64,000 bases of DNA from Indibacter alkaliphilus LW1 (GCF_000295935.2 NZ_ALWO02000037.1:398259-462258); one strand, 5' to 3'. Numbered from the stretch's first letter, positions 25,815-35,803 are shown. Translations and numbers: made by a program. The notes: generated by a model from the letters alone, not told the origin.

Positions 25815-27134
25815 ATGGACTTACGTAAAGCTAAATATTTTATCCTTTTTCTCTTATTACTCTCAGAACCTTTAAAAGCTTCTGATGAACCAACTATTGA
25901 TCTATATGTAGACAATTTATTCAAAATAACAGAAGTCATGGTTACTGATGTTGCGTCTCCACCTGCCGCAGCAAGATTTTACGCCTACTCAACTTTAGCA
26001 GCACACTTAGCCTTTGAAATCGTGGGTGGTTCCGATGATAAGAGTAAGTTATTTTCCAAATCCAGTCTTTCTGTTGACTACTCTTATGAATTAAACAATG
26101 GAATTGATCCGCATTTTGCGTCTGTATATGCCATGCTTCTGGTTGGTAAAAAAATAATGCCTTCAGGATACTTATTGGATGAGGTAATTCATAATCTGGA
26201 AAAAGAGTATTTCAAAAATAAAAAGTTAAGAAAAAAGGGATTGGCAGAAAGTAAAAGGTTAGGACAATATGCAGCAGATCAAATTCTTTTATTTGCTGCA
26301 AAAGATAAATATGCTCAACTGAGTACACACACAAGGTATACACCTAAAAAAGGTGAAGGCCACTGGTATCCAACACCACCTGCTTACATGGCTGCTGTGG
26401 AGCCAGAATGGAGAACTATTCAAACTTTTTTCATTGATGACCTGCAGGGTTACAAACCACTTCCCCCAGCAAATTTTTCACTTGAAGAAAATAGCTCATT
26501 TCAAAAACAATTGATGGAAGTATATCAGGTCACTTCTGCACTTACTGATGAACAAAAACTGATCGCAAACTTCTGGGATTGCAACCCTTTTATGGTTCAA
26601 TATTCTGGTCACATGGCAATTGGGATCAAAAAAATCTCACCTGGAGGTCACTGGATTGGTATTACTGGAATTGCTGCACAAAAAGCAACACTAAGCTGGT
26701 CCGAAACTTTATTTATACATGCCTTAGTATCAATGGGGCTTCATGATGCTTTTATCAGCTGTTGGGAAGAAAAATACGATTCGGACAGGATCCGTCCTGA
26801 ATCTGCTATCAATAAATATGTTGATAAATCTTGGAAACCCCTACTCCAGACACCACCATTCCCAGAATACACCAGTGGACATAGTGTGATTTCCTCGGCC
26901 AGTGCTGTGATTCTTACAGACTACTTTGGTGAAAATTTTGATTTTTTGGACACATCCGAAGTTTATTTTGGGCTTCCGGAAAGGTATTTCAACTCATTCC
27001 AGGAAGCCGCAGAGGAAGCAGCTATTTCCCGATTGTATGGAGGAATACATTTCAGAGATGCTATAGAAGAAGGTGTGATACAAGGAAAATCAATAGGAGA
27101 ATATATCTTAAGTCTTATTAAAAATGCGAGCTAA
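25815..27134 (+). CDS. Vanadium-dependent haloperoxidase-like / PAP2-type exported protein
   Basis: The 439-residue protein has a signal peptide of about 22 residues and a C-terminal acid phosphatase/vanadium haloperoxidase domain. The three oxyanion-binding motifs are visible: KYDSDRIRP (near 320), PEYTSGHSVISSA (His near 356) and SRLYGGIHFRDA (Arg near 406, His near 412). These bind vanadate in haloperoxidases and phosphate in PAP2 phosphatases. Sequence alone does not decide between halide oxidation and phosphatase activity. It is encoded with zero spacing after the VCBS protein, a pairing that recurs in Bacteroidota. Confidence 0.85.
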   Translation: MDLRKAKYFILFLLLLSEPLKASDEPTIDLYVDNLFKITEVMVTDVASPPAAARFYAYSTLAAHLAFEIVGGSDDKSKLFSKSSLSVDYSYELNNGIDPHFASVYAMLLVGKKIMPSGYLLDEVIHNLEKEYFKNKKLRKKGLAESKRLGQYAADQILLFAAKDKYAQLSTHTRYTPKKGEGHWYPTPPAYMAAVEPEWRTIQTFFIDDLQGYKPLPPANFSLEENSSFQKQLMEVYQVTSALTDEQKLIANFWDCNPFMVQYSGHMAIGIKKISPGGHWIGITGIAAQKATLSWSETLFIHALVSMGLHDAFISCWEEKYDSDRIRPESAINKYVDKSWKPLLQTPPFPEYTSGHSVISSASAVILTDYFGENFDFLDTSEVYFGLPERYFNSFQEAAEEAAISRLYGGIHFRDAIEEGVIQGKSIGEYILSLIKNAS

Positions 27135-27175
27135 TTGGCAGAATCAAATTGAATCCAACACCCACAACATCAGAT

Positions 27176-28060
27176 TCAATGCTGAAATGATGTTTTCTTT
27201 GTCTCCATAATAGATGCCAGTACACCGTAAAATGCTGACTTCTCCCCAAGTTTACTGATACAAACTGGTTTTTGACAGCCATTTTTCTTCAATGCCTCCA
27301 AAAGATCCTTATAAAAAAGAAAACTGGCTTTTGTAATATTCCCCCCTAAAATTATTTTATCAAAGTCATACTTCTGGTCATAGATGCTTATGAAATCTGC
27401 CAAATTGCTGGAAAATTCCCTGAAGGCAGGCCTTGATTTATCAATAATCTTCAAATCTTTGGTCAATTCCTTAACACCTGAAATCTTTATGTTCATATTA
27501 GTCTTTGCCCAGTTGACAAACCATGCCGTCCCAAGATAATCTTCGGCTATTCCCTCCTTAAACGGTGCTGACCACAGAGCAGCATCTTTGAAACTATCAT
27601 AAATTTTAAAAGAAGTACCTAGACCTGAACCTAAGGTTATCCCCATCAATTTTTCGCATCCCTTTCCTTCCCCATAGGTACTTTCTCCCAGCAAGAAGGC
27701 CTCCGCATCATTTACAAATTTGATATTGTCTTTCTTTATCGGGTTCGATTCGGATATTTCCCTTTTCAGATCCAAGCCATAAAGATTCAAAAATTTCCCT
27801 TGGTCTTTAATCCAGCAAATACCATTTTCATAATCAAAGGGTGCGGGCATTGCCAAACCTAACAAAATTTCATTGTCACTTCCCGCTAGTTCTTTGAAAA
27901 GTCTGTTCCAGGATGCCAGTATATTATCTTTACTTTCTTTGGAGTCGACAGGTATTCGCTTAATTTCAATTAGCTCCGTGGCTTGACCTGATTTTTTAAA
28001 TGATGCTACTGAAATATGAGACCCACCGATATCTCCCGCCAAAATCTTGTTATAGGTCAT
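27176..28060 (-). CDS. ROK family sugar kinase
   Basis: The 294-residue protein lacks a DNA-binding domain and has the ROK kinase layout. It has an N-terminal phosphate loop ILAGDIGGSHISVASF, a mid-region acceptor motif NDAEAFLLGE with the catalytic aspartate, the glycine motif GITLGSGLGTSFKI, and a C-terminal DKIILGGNITKA. The ATG at 28060 gives MTYNKILAGDIGGS; a longer frame from 28105 adds an unlikely tail. The likely reaction is ATP-dependent phosphorylation of a hexose or N-acetylhexosamine. Downstream of lacI, chitinase and susCD, GlcNAc kinase activity is plausible but inferred. The usual ROK zinc cysteines are not visible. Confidence 0.85.
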   Translation of the reverse strand: MTYNKILAGDIGGSHISVASFKKSGQATELIEIKRIPVDSKESKDNILASWNRLFKELAGSDNEILLGLAMPAPFDYENGICWIKDQGKFLNLYGLDLKREISESNPIKKDNIKFVNDAEAFLLGESTYGEGKGCEKLMGITLGSGLGTSFKIYDSFKDAALWSAPFKEGIAEDYLGTAWFVNWAKTNMNIKISGVKELTKDLKIIDKSRPAFREFSSNLADFISIYDQKYDFDKIILGGNITKASFLFYKDLLEALKKNGCQKPVCISKLGEKSAFYGVLASIMETKKTSFQH

Positions 28061-28199
28061 TTTTCTATTTTTATAAAAGTTATTTTGGGTATGATGACCA
28101 TTCAACAGTCAAAAGAAATTTTAACTGCTAAAAGGTTTTATCTAAATTAGAAAAAAATAATCTGAAAGTCTTTTTATAAGCCAAAAAACTTTTTTTTGA

Positions 28200-29222
28200 T
28201 CAGAGTGTAGACTCCCTTTCATTGAGCCTATTTGCCAAAACGACTTTTACCGGCTTATAAACTTTATCTAATTCCCCCAGGTGCTCTAACATGGTTTCCA
28301 TCAGCTTTTCAGCAATCATCTCAAGGGGCTGCTCTATCGCTGTAATTTTTGGTTTATACAAGTTGAAAAAATAATGGTCATCAAAAGAAACTACTTTCAG
28401 TTTTTCAGGCACTTGTCTCTGAAGCACCCCCATAGCCTGTAATCCTTCGAAAGCCAAATAATTGGTAGCAAAGAAAACCCCATCTATCCCAGGCCTCTGT
28501 TCAAAAAATTCCAGCAACTTTTCATAAGGTTCAATTTCTGCAAGATTATGGAATTTCAACAAACATTCCTGGTAATCTACATTGGAATCTTGAGCAGCTT
28601 TTCTAAACCCTCTGGCCCTGTCTATCATTTGTGATTGGGTGGACATCACACTCACAAAACATAAATTTCGACAGCCTTTCTCGATAAGGTGCATGGTGCC
28701 TTGATAGGCGCTTTCTTCATTTTGAACAATTACATGACTACATGAAACATCAGGTATCCATCTATCAAATAAGACAACCGGAAAGCCTTCATCCAAAAGA
28801 TTTTTGATGTCTTTTTCAAGATTTGGAGTTGGTGTAATAATGAAACCATCCACATTTCGCATTTTGAATGTAGAAATCAATTCTTTGGCTTTTTCGTGGT
28901 CGTTATCGGTACTGCAATAAATTATTTTATAGCCATTTTGATAGGCCTTTTCTTCAATAAGGCGCGCAATTGATGCAAAAAATTGGTTGGAAATATCTTC
29001 AGCCATAAATACAATCACCTTGGATTTTCCAAGTCTGAGACTTTGTGCAACATGATTTGGCTTATAGCCAATTTCATCTATATAATCCTGAACTTTCTTA
29101 ATCAGTTCTTCACTAATCCGCTGTTCTCTGGCCTTACCATTAATAATGAAAGAAACCGTGGTAATAGAAATTCCTAATTTTTTGGCAATGTCTTTTATAG
29201 AAACCCGTTTTTTCGCCATCAT
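28200..29222 (-). CDS. LacI family transcriptional regulator
   Basis: The 340-residue regulator starts with a LacI-type helix-turn-helix and hinge (KRVSIKDIAKKLGISITTVS, then VAQSLRLGKSKVIVF, about residues 4-70) followed by a periplasmic-binding-protein-like sugar domain. Family marks include NQFFASIARLIEEKAYQNGY, VDGFIITPT, VVLFDRW and VVSFDDHYFFNLYKPKITAIEQP. It sits between the chitinase/SusCD genes and the ROK kinase on the same strand and probably controls this locus. A start three bases earlier or later (MM) cannot be resolved. No clear operator was recognised. Confidence 0.92.
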   Translation of the reverse strand: MMAKKRVSIKDIAKKLGISITTVSFIINGKAREQRISEELIKKVQDYIDEIGYKPNHVAQSLRLGKSKVIVFMAEDISNQFFASIARLIEEKAYQNGYKIIYCSTDNDHEKAKELISTFKMRNVDGFIITPTPNLEKDIKNLLDEGFPVVLFDRWIPDVSCSHVIVQNEESAYQGTMHLIEKGCRNLCFVSVMSTQSQMIDRARGFRKAAQDSNVDYQECLLKFHNLAEIEPYEKLLEFFEQRPGIDGVFFATNYLAFEGLQAMGVLQRQVPEKLKVVSFDDHYFFNLYKPKITAIEQPLEMIAEKLMETMLEHLGELDKVYKPVKVVLANRLNERESTL

Positions 29223-29230
29223 GAATAAAA

Positions 29231-29260
29231 CCCCATATATATTAATATAGCAATATGGGG
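29231..29260 (-). terminator. Candidate terminator after the chitinase gene
   Basis: The arms CCCCATAT/ATATGGGG around a 14-base AT-rich loop, followed on the minus strand by TTTTATT, separate the susC-susD-chitinase unit from lacI. Confidence 0.55.
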
Positions 29261-29294
29261 CTTTATTTAAAGAAAATCAAAAATGGACTTTTGC

Positions 29295-30434
29295 TTATTT
29301 CCTCAGACTTTGAAATAAGGCATTCAGGAGTTCTCCATCATCCGAGTCTTCATGATATTCCCAAAACATGGCTCCGCCAAGGTTGTGGGTTTTGATAAAC
29401 TCTGCCTTAGCAGCAATAGACTCAGGATCCTCATAGCTTAGAAAAATAGAATCTGATTGGTTCCATAAAAAGGGAGCCTTCGAATCTTCATCCCAATACC
29501 TCACATACCCGTCCTGACCCACCATACCCTGGATGTTACGATAAGGATGTGTAGAATTCCAAACTGCAGGTTGATAAAGTCCATTGTTGCCCGGACGTAC
29601 TGATTTCCAGCTTTTTCCGTAAAAAGCCATCCCCATAACAAGCTTTTCTATGGGTACACCTGCCTCTACATGATCAAAAACTGCTTGAGCTGCAGATCTT
29701 CCATTTAAATTAGGGTTAAATAAATTTGTATGATGCGCTGTAGTATCAGTACCAGGTCCTACAAAATCATAAGTCATGATATTGATGAAATCGAGATATT
29801 GTTGTGCTTGGCCTAGATCATTTACTTCCAAGTAGCTCTTAAAGCCGGCCGAAGCAATGGTATTTAGATAATGTTTCCCTGTAACCTTTTCCAGACTATC
29901 CAGTGCCTGTCTTACCGACTTCAACATCAAAACAAAGTTTTCTTTATCCTCAGCCCGAAAAACATTACCATCCCCCTGCATGCCAGGATATTCCCAATCA
30001 AAATCAAGTCCATCCAGATCATGTCGGATCAAATAAGCAATAGCTGAATCTGTGAATTTTTTACGGGAATCATCAGTGAGTACTGCATCAGAAAAACCTT
30101 TGGACCAAGTCCAGCCACCTATAGAGATGAGTATCTTCAAATCAGGATTTCTTGATTTCAGGGAGTGAAGCTTTTGGATGTTTACTTTATCCTGATCGAA
30201 TCTTCCCTCTCCCTCAGTGACCATTCCGTCAATGACATTCGCGAAAGCATAGTTGACATGAGTCAGCTTTTCAGCCTGAACAGCACTCGTATCCACCCCT
30301 TTCCAACCTGCTATGTATCCAATGATTTTTTTAGTTGTTGCATTTTGTAACTTATCGGCATGTGGCCTTTGCTGACATCCAATTAGATAAGAACCCAATA
30401 AAATAAGTGCTATTTTAATTACAGATGATTTCAT
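29295..30434 (-). CDS. GH18 chitinase, lipoprotein
   Basis: The 379-residue enzyme has a lipoprotein signal (MKSSVIKIALILLGSYLIGC, Cys at residue 20) and a glycoside hydrolase family 18 TIM barrel. The catalytic DxxDxDxE motif is DGLDFDWEYPG at about residues 138-148, preceded by KILISIGGWTWSKGF. MTYDFVGPG and GGAMFWEYHED supply the remaining substrate-binding strands. It should cleave beta-1,4-linked N-acetylglucosamine polymers at the cell surface. The start at 30434 is chosen because it begins the signal peptide; a frame from 30494 extends it artificially. It lies 66 bp after susD in the same operon. Confidence 0.92.
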   Translation of the reverse strand: MKSSVIKIALILLGSYLIGCQQRPHADKLQNATTKKIIGYIAGWKGVDTSAVQAEKLTHVNYAFANVIDGMVTEGEGRFDQDKVNIQKLHSLKSRNPDLKILISIGGWTWSKGFSDAVLTDDSRKKFTDSAIAYLIRHDLDGLDFDWEYPGMQGDGNVFRAEDKENFVLMLKSVRQALDSLEKVTGKHYLNTIASAGFKSYLEVNDLGQAQQYLDFINIMTYDFVGPGTDTTAHHTNLFNPNLNGRSAAQAVFDHVEAGVPIEKLVMGMAFYGKSWKSVRPGNNGLYQPAVWNSTHPYRNIQGMVGQDGYVRYWDEDSKAPFLWNQSDSIFLSYEDPESIAAKAEFIKTHNLGGAMFWEYHEDSDDGELLNALFQSLRK

Positions 30435-30500
30435 TTTTAATATTTTTAGAAAAAGAAAAGGTGCCCTCAAGCACCTTTTCAAATTTAAGTTCAAAATAGA

Positions 30501-32072
30501 TTAATTTCCTCCGTCCCACCAAACACGGGTCATCAGAAAATCACCACCTATTCTTGCTCTAGCTGCTTCATAGTTTTCTGGATTAGCTCCGATTTCCGCT
30601 TCCCAATACCTCAGCCTTCTTGGGATTTCATTTGCTTCAAACCTATTTGGATCTTGGGTAGGAGTCAATGTAGGATATCCTGTTCTTCGCCAATTAGACC
30701 AGGATTCTATATCATTCAGCCAAGTTGCTGCCCAGTATTCTTCCCCGATCAACCTTAGCTTATCTTCTGTAGATGCAGATGCAAAGCCTCTACCCTGAAT
30801 ATAGGCATTAACCTGATCAGCTGACCTTGCAAATGAGTCGTCAAAGTCTACCCAAGCGTTTATGGCGGCGGCAACACCATTTGAAAAATGGGTATTGGCA
30901 TCAGAACCAATCCATCCCCTCACAGCTGCTTCGGCTTTCATCAATTCTGTTTCAGCATAAGTAATCAATAAGTAAGGGTCTTCCCAATCCATGTATTTCA
31001 GATTAAGCATGGAAAACATCCTGTTCCCTTGATCCTGAAACAATGCCACATCACTACCTGAAAGGACATTAAGAATAGTAGTGGAATTATAACCATTCGG
31101 CATTCCTCTTTGAGCTTCTGGATCTGTATTCCAAGTACTTGGATCTGCTTCAGGGTTGCCTATTCCACCGGAAACTATCATCAATCTCGGGTCATTGTTT
31201 TCTTTCATCCAATCAACAAAGGTTTCACTTACCTTACAGAACAATGAATATTTATAGGTATTCCAGTAACCATCGTTCAAACCATTTCTATTAACTCCGA
31301 TAGGCCCTGAATCAAATTGGATATAAGCATTGTCACTATTTGATTCAAATGCCCCATTGTTTAAAGCTTCAGTAAACACCTCTCTGGCTTTGGCCTCATC
31401 CACATTACTCATCCGCATAGCAATACGCATAAGGATTGAGTTAGCAAATTTTCTCCACTGATTGATATCACCTCTGTAGATATAATCCTGATTTCCAAGT
31501 CCTCTGGCAGAAGTTGAGAATCTATCTCGGGCAGATTTCAACTCTTCTACCATGTCATAATATATATCTCTTTGACTGTCATAAACAGGAAACCAAAACT
31601 CTTCTCCTTCCAATCCTCTACCTGCTTGAAAATAAGGAATATCACCGTATAGATCTGTCATCCTTTGAAGGTCAAAAACCCTCAATATAGATGCTGCTGC
31701 ATGGACATTCGCTTCATTTGGATCATCAGCAGTATTTTTAATTACATGGGCAAGCGATCTTATAACTCCCGTGTAATGAGTTTCCATATAAGCACCACTG
31801 TATTGTGCATTATAGAAATACTTATCCCCGCTGAAAAATGCTGCCAGCGAAGATGTATGCTGAATTGCCGGTGCGGCATACAACATATTGGCTCTGGTAT
31901 TTTCATATTCTCCTGCAATTCTTAATGTTGCAAGTGAAAAGAGGTATTGCATATCCATTTCTGTTGCAGAATTTGGATCAATATTCATATCCAAAAGCGC
32001 ATCTTCGTCACAGGACGAGAAGGTTAAGGTTATGGCCAGAAATAAACCTGTTATTTTATATATAGCTTTCAT
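30501..32072 (-). CDS. SusD/RagB-type nutrient-binding outer membrane lipoprotein
   Basis: The 523-residue lipoprotein has the signal MKAIYKITGLFLAITLTFSSC (Cys near residue 21), followed by DEDALLDMNIDPNSAT, typical of the SusD-like group 2 family. The helical TPR-like body includes RVFDLQRMTDLYGDIPYF, NQWRKFANSILMRIAMRMSN and YLLITYAETELMKAEAAVRGW. SusD proteins lid the SusC porin and capture oligosaccharides on the cell surface. The ATG at 32072 is chosen as the signal peptide start; a frame from 32102 would add ten residues. It follows susC by 35 bp. Confidence 0.93.
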   Translation of the reverse strand: MKAIYKITGLFLAITLTFSSCDEDALLDMNIDPNSATEMDMQYLFSLATLRIAGEYENTRANMLYAAPAIQHTSSLAAFFSGDKYFYNAQYSGAYMETHYTGVIRSLAHVIKNTADDPNEANVHAAASILRVFDLQRMTDLYGDIPYFQAGRGLEGEEFWFPVYDSQRDIYYDMVEELKSARDRFSTSARGLGNQDYIYRGDINQWRKFANSILMRIAMRMSNVDEAKAREVFTEALNNGAFESNSDNAYIQFDSGPIGVNRNGLNDGYWNTYKYSLFCKVSETFVDWMKENNDPRLMIVSGGIGNPEADPSTWNTDPEAQRGMPNGYNSTTILNVLSGSDVALFQDQGNRMFSMLNLKYMDWEDPYLLITYAETELMKAEAAVRGWIGSDANTHFSNGVAAAINAWVDFDDSFARSADQVNAYIQGRGFASASTEDKLRLIGEEYWAATWLNDIESWSNWRRTGYPTLTPTQDPNRFEANEIPRRLRYWEAEIGANPENYEAARARIGGDFLMTRVWWDGGN

Positions 32073-32107
32073 TTTTCTCTTTTTTAAATTTTGATGAATC
32101 ATCTCGC

Positions 32108-35100
32108 TTAAAAATTCAGGTTGACATTAAAACCAAGATTTCTTGTCAGAGGCATGGCGAAATATTCTAAGCCTTGAGCATTACCGGAAACCGTATATCC
32201 TGACTCAGGGTGAATATTTGGCACATTCGACCAAAGCAAGGCCAGATTTCTGCCCACTATAGAAATAGAGGCTGCTTCAAAAGGTGTCTTGGCCAATAAA
32301 CTGCTAGGAAGAGAGTATCCAAACGAAAGCTCCCTTAGCTGTATAAATGATGCATCATATACAACATTTTCCGTAACCATGGAATAGCGTGAATAGTATT
32401 GATCTATCCAGTAATTATTCGGATCTCCTGCTACTGCTGGAATATTCCAGGTTCTAGCTTCTCCATTTCTATCTACTCCATTTATTGTAAGCCCATTTTG
32501 TCTCCCTACCAAAGTTTCCTGATGAAGCCCATTGGTATAAGCAATCGCATTGGTTCCGGACATGATACTTCCTCCATATCTCATATCAAACAAGACCATC
32601 AGTCTGAAACCTTTGTAGCTAAAATTGTTAGCCAGACCGGCAGATACCGGATGTCTTCCTTCAGCGATGGTTTCCAATCCATCTGTCCAGACTGGCAACC
32701 CATCATCATCATACACTTTTTGACCATCTATCATTAAGTGTTTAAATCCGGTAATCATCCCCAAAGGCTCACCGACTATATGTCTGATTCTCTCTCTTTG
32801 ACGTCTGGATTCATCCAAATTGATGAATTCGATTGGATCTCCCGCCGCATTGTTACCAAGGCTGAGAACCATACTCTGGTTATTGGCATAGTTCAAAGAG
32901 AAATCCCACTTGAAGTCTTTGGTCTGAACTGGTGTTACATTTAATAATATCTCCACCCCCTCATTTTTCAGCTCCCCTATATTGATAATGGTAGAACCAA
33001 ATCCTGATGTTGCTGAAATACCTGTGGCTAAAATATCATTGGTCGTATTTCTGTTATAATATGTCAGATCCAACCCAATTCTATTATTGAGAAATCTGAA
33101 GTCAATACCGAATTCATATTCAGTTGATAGGTATGGTTGAAGTAATTGATTTGGAATTGAAGCATTATTGATCTGACCCAAACTCCCACCAAGGTGTCCT
33201 TGACCTACCAGGCCATAAGTCAGATTCAGGGCATAAGGGTTGGGAGCTCCTCCTCCTGTTTGCCCCCAAGAAGCTCTAAATTTTGTGAAAGTAATCGCAC
33301 TAGGCATCTCAACCACATCACTCAAAACAAAGCTTGTTCCTACTGAAGGGTAAAAAAGTTTACTGCTTTCAGGAGCCAGCGTTGAGAATTGATCTTGTCT
33401 TGCAGTAAAGTTTAAGAAAAGAAAGTTTTTGTAGCCAAGGTTTGCAGAACCAAAGAAGGAATTGATCCCCCATTCTGAAAAACCATAGCCTACCTGAGGT
33501 GCTCTCACATTTCTAACACTATGAAAGAAAGGTACAACCAGCTCATTTCCGCCTCCCGACAAGGATTCTGAAGACCTTCTCATTCTGTTTGCACCAATCA
33601 TTGCATCCACAGAGAATTCACCGAAATCCTTTTGGGCACCTATAAAAAGATCCAGGTTGTCTTCCCTGATTGACCTTTTGGTGACAGTATAATCACCCAA
33701 GGGCTTGTAGGCTGTCCCATATGCTTCCGAAGAATCATCCGTTCTTGCCTGAAAATCAGTCCCTGCACGTCCCATGACGTACAACCAATCTGTGATATCG
33801 TACCTCAAAGAAACTTTCCCCAATACCCTGTTTGTAAGATCTTGTCTAAAGAACTGGTAAGCAGCCCAATAAGGATTGGTCAAAAACACATTATCTGTAT
33901 AACCCAATTCAAACAAATCTTCTCTTGCACCAAGTTTGTCCCCTGGCCCTCTCATAGCATCAAATGGCAAATTGCCAGGACGTGTCATCACTGCAAAATT
34001 GGCGTTACCAGGTGAATCAGATAGTCTAGGCCTGTTGGTAGCTAGTTGATTTGAATATTGGCCACTGAAATCCAAGGTAAGCTTCTGGCCCAATTTACTA
34101 TTGATATTCACATTCAAAACCTTTCTTTTGAACCCTGCATTAGGCATGATATCTTCATTGACCAGATCTGAATAAGCAAACCTGTAAGTACTTGATTCGT
34201 TACCTCCACTTAAAGCTACAGAGTTATTTATTGTAACCCCTGTTCTATAAAAATCATTTAAACCCTCTCCGGTATGCTGATAGGGTCTGCTTACTCCATC
34301 AAATTGAGGAGAGCTGGAACCGGTATATCTTCCTCCCCAATGGCTCACTCCTACTTCTCTTGCTTCATTACCGGTAGCAGGAATGACACCATCACGTCCA
34401 GGGCCATACTCTCTTTGGAAATCCGTCAGGTCCCAGGCTCTATCAAAAGTCACATTACTGTTCAAAGAAACTCCAATGCCTTTTCTAGCCTTCCCTGATT
34501 TGGTCGTGATAAGGACAACTCCATTAGCTGCTCTTGCACCGTATAAGGCAGCAGCTGCATTTCCTTTAAGTACTGAAATACTTTCAATGTCATCTGGATT
34601 GATCGAAGCAAGTCCGTCCCCTCCGTCGTTACCGCCCCACATACCTGCACTTCCTAAATTGCCGGTCTCAATTGGCATACCATTGACCACATAAAGTGGC
34701 TGATCATTACCTGTCAATGAAGAACCTCCCCTTATTACCACACGGGTAGATCCTGCCGCTCCAGAGGCCGGAGGAGAAACATTTACACCTGCTATCTTTC
34801 CTGTTAGTGCATTACCCAAGTTAACAGCTCTGGATTCTGTAAACTTATCTCCACTTACCTGAGTCACAGAAAAACCTAGTGCCTTTTTGTCTTTCTCCAT
34901 ACCAAAGGAGGTGACCACAACCTCCGCAAGATCTGACATGTCATCTTGAAGGGTAACGTCTATTACACTTTGGTTTCCTACCAACACTTCTTGGGTTAGA
35001 AACCCAATGAAAGAAAATGACAGTACTGTACTTTCAGTCACTGTAATTGAGTAACGGCCATCCAGATCAGTGGTCGTACCGGTGTTTGACTGTTTATCCA

Positions 35101-35236
35101 GGATATTAACTCCTGGAATCGGTTCTCCGGTTGGATCTACTACCGTTCCGGAAAGCACACGTGCTTGAGAAAAACTTTCCTGATGGAAAGTCAAACTTAA
35201 AAACAGCGCACTCATCAATAGTACAAATTTGTTCAT
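32108..35236 (-). CDS. SusC/RagA TonB-linked outer membrane transporter
   Basis: The 1042-residue protein has a signal peptide of about 23 residues and a carboxypeptidase-D-like regulatory domain (about 28-105: SGTVVDPTGEPIPGVNILD). A TonB plug follows (about 120-235, with VVIRGGSSLTGNDQPLYVVNG and NAAAALYGARAANGVVLITTK), then a 22-strand-type beta-barrel ending in the aromatic NVNLNF. It imports oligosaccharides with TonB energy and pairs with the SusD gene downstream. With the chitinase it forms a utilisation locus probably serving chitin oligosaccharides. It is first in its operon, after a 570-bp AT-rich leader. Confidence 0.95.
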   Translation of the reverse strand: MNKFVLLMSALFLSLTFHQESFSQARVLSGTVVDPTGEPIPGVNILDKQSNTGTTTDLDGRYSITVTESTVLSFSFIGFLTQEVLVGNQSVIDVTLQDDMSDLAEVVVTSFGMEKDKKALGFSVTQVSGDKFTESRAVNLGNALTGKIAGVNVSPPASGAAGSTRVVIRGGSSLTGNDQPLYVVNGMPIETGNLGSAGMWGGNDGGDGLASINPDDIESISVLKGNAAAALYGARAANGVVLITTKSGKARKGIGVSLNSNVTFDRAWDLTDFQREYGPGRDGVIPATGNEAREVGVSHWGGRYTGSSSPQFDGVSRPYQHTGEGLNDFYRTGVTINNSVALSGGNESSTYRFAYSDLVNEDIMPNAGFKRKVLNVNINSKLGQKLTLDFSGQYSNQLATNRPRLSDSPGNANFAVMTRPGNLPFDAMRGPGDKLGAREDLFELGYTDNVFLTNPYWAAYQFFRQDLTNRVLGKVSLRYDITDWLYVMGRAGTDFQARTDDSSEAYGTAYKPLGDYTVTKRSIREDNLDLFIGAQKDFGEFSVDAMIGANRMRRSSESLSGGGNELVVPFFHSVRNVRAPQVGYGFSEWGINSFFGSANLGYKNFLFLNFTARQDQFSTLAPESSKLFYPSVGTSFVLSDVVEMPSAITFTKFRASWGQTGGGAPNPYALNLTYGLVGQGHLGGSLGQINNASIPNQLLQPYLSTEYEFGIDFRFLNNRIGLDLTYYNRNTTNDILATGISATSGFGSTIINIGELKNEGVEILLNVTPVQTKDFKWDFSLNYANNQSMVLSLGNNAAGDPIEFINLDESRRQRERIRHIVGEPLGMITGFKHLMIDGQKVYDDDGLPVWTDGLETIAEGRHPVSAGLANNFSYKGFRLMVLFDMRYGGSIMSGTNAIAYTNGLHQETLVGRQNGLTINGVDRNGEARTWNIPAVAGDPNNYWIDQYYSRYSMVTENVVYDASFIQLRELSFGYSLPSSLLAKTPFEAASISIVGRNLALLWSNVPNIHPESGYTVSGNAQGLEYFAMPLTRNLGFNVNLNF

Positions 35237-35803
35237 AAGATTAAATTATAGGGTTACTTGATATATAAATTATTGTGGTTTGTATTCTATACATAAATTC
35301 CGAATTTATTCTCTTAAATAGATTTAACAGAATTTTAAAATGCAAAACTTTTAAAAATTAAAATTATATACTAATTATACTCATTATCAATTAATTATAT
35401 ATTAAGTAAAAGTATTAAAAATTTTATTTTTTAGAAACACAAATACAAATATTTTTATATAAGTAAAGTGTTAATAAAAATTTATTTTAGTTAGTAAAAC
35501 GATTTAGTCGATATTTTTATAAGGATTTTGAGGAAAATAACTTTATAAATTTTTTTATTAAAGAATGAATACAAAAATATTTTTTTAATCTATTTATTCA
35601 TTAATAAAAAAAATATTATAAATCAATTGAGATAAATTTCTTAAATTATACGGTAGATTTTCCTCATTGCTGCTATAAGAAAAAAGCGTTCTAGTTTAGG
35701 TTATTCTCTAAAAAGCGCTGCATTAATAATTAGCTCTCACTACTAAAAGTGTAAAACCACTTCAAACTTACCCCGAAGACCCAAAATCATATGGATAAAA
35801 AAA
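35237..35803. other. Very AT-rich 570-bp intergenic region upstream of susC
   Basis: This stretch separates susC from the glutamine synthetase terminator and holds no convincing gene. Its central 400 bp is extremely AT-rich with many A and T runs, for example around 35330-35640. It must contain the susC promoter and probably operator sites for the LacI or ROK regulator, but no clear TTTG-N19-TAnnTTTG pair or strong palindrome was found. Confidence 0.7.

Noticed and set aside
27148-27180. ATTGAATC/GATTCAAT hairpin as terminator between the haloperoxidase-like gene and the ROK kinase
   Set aside because: Weak AT-rich stem with a long loop and no T-tract; it also overlaps the kinase coding end.
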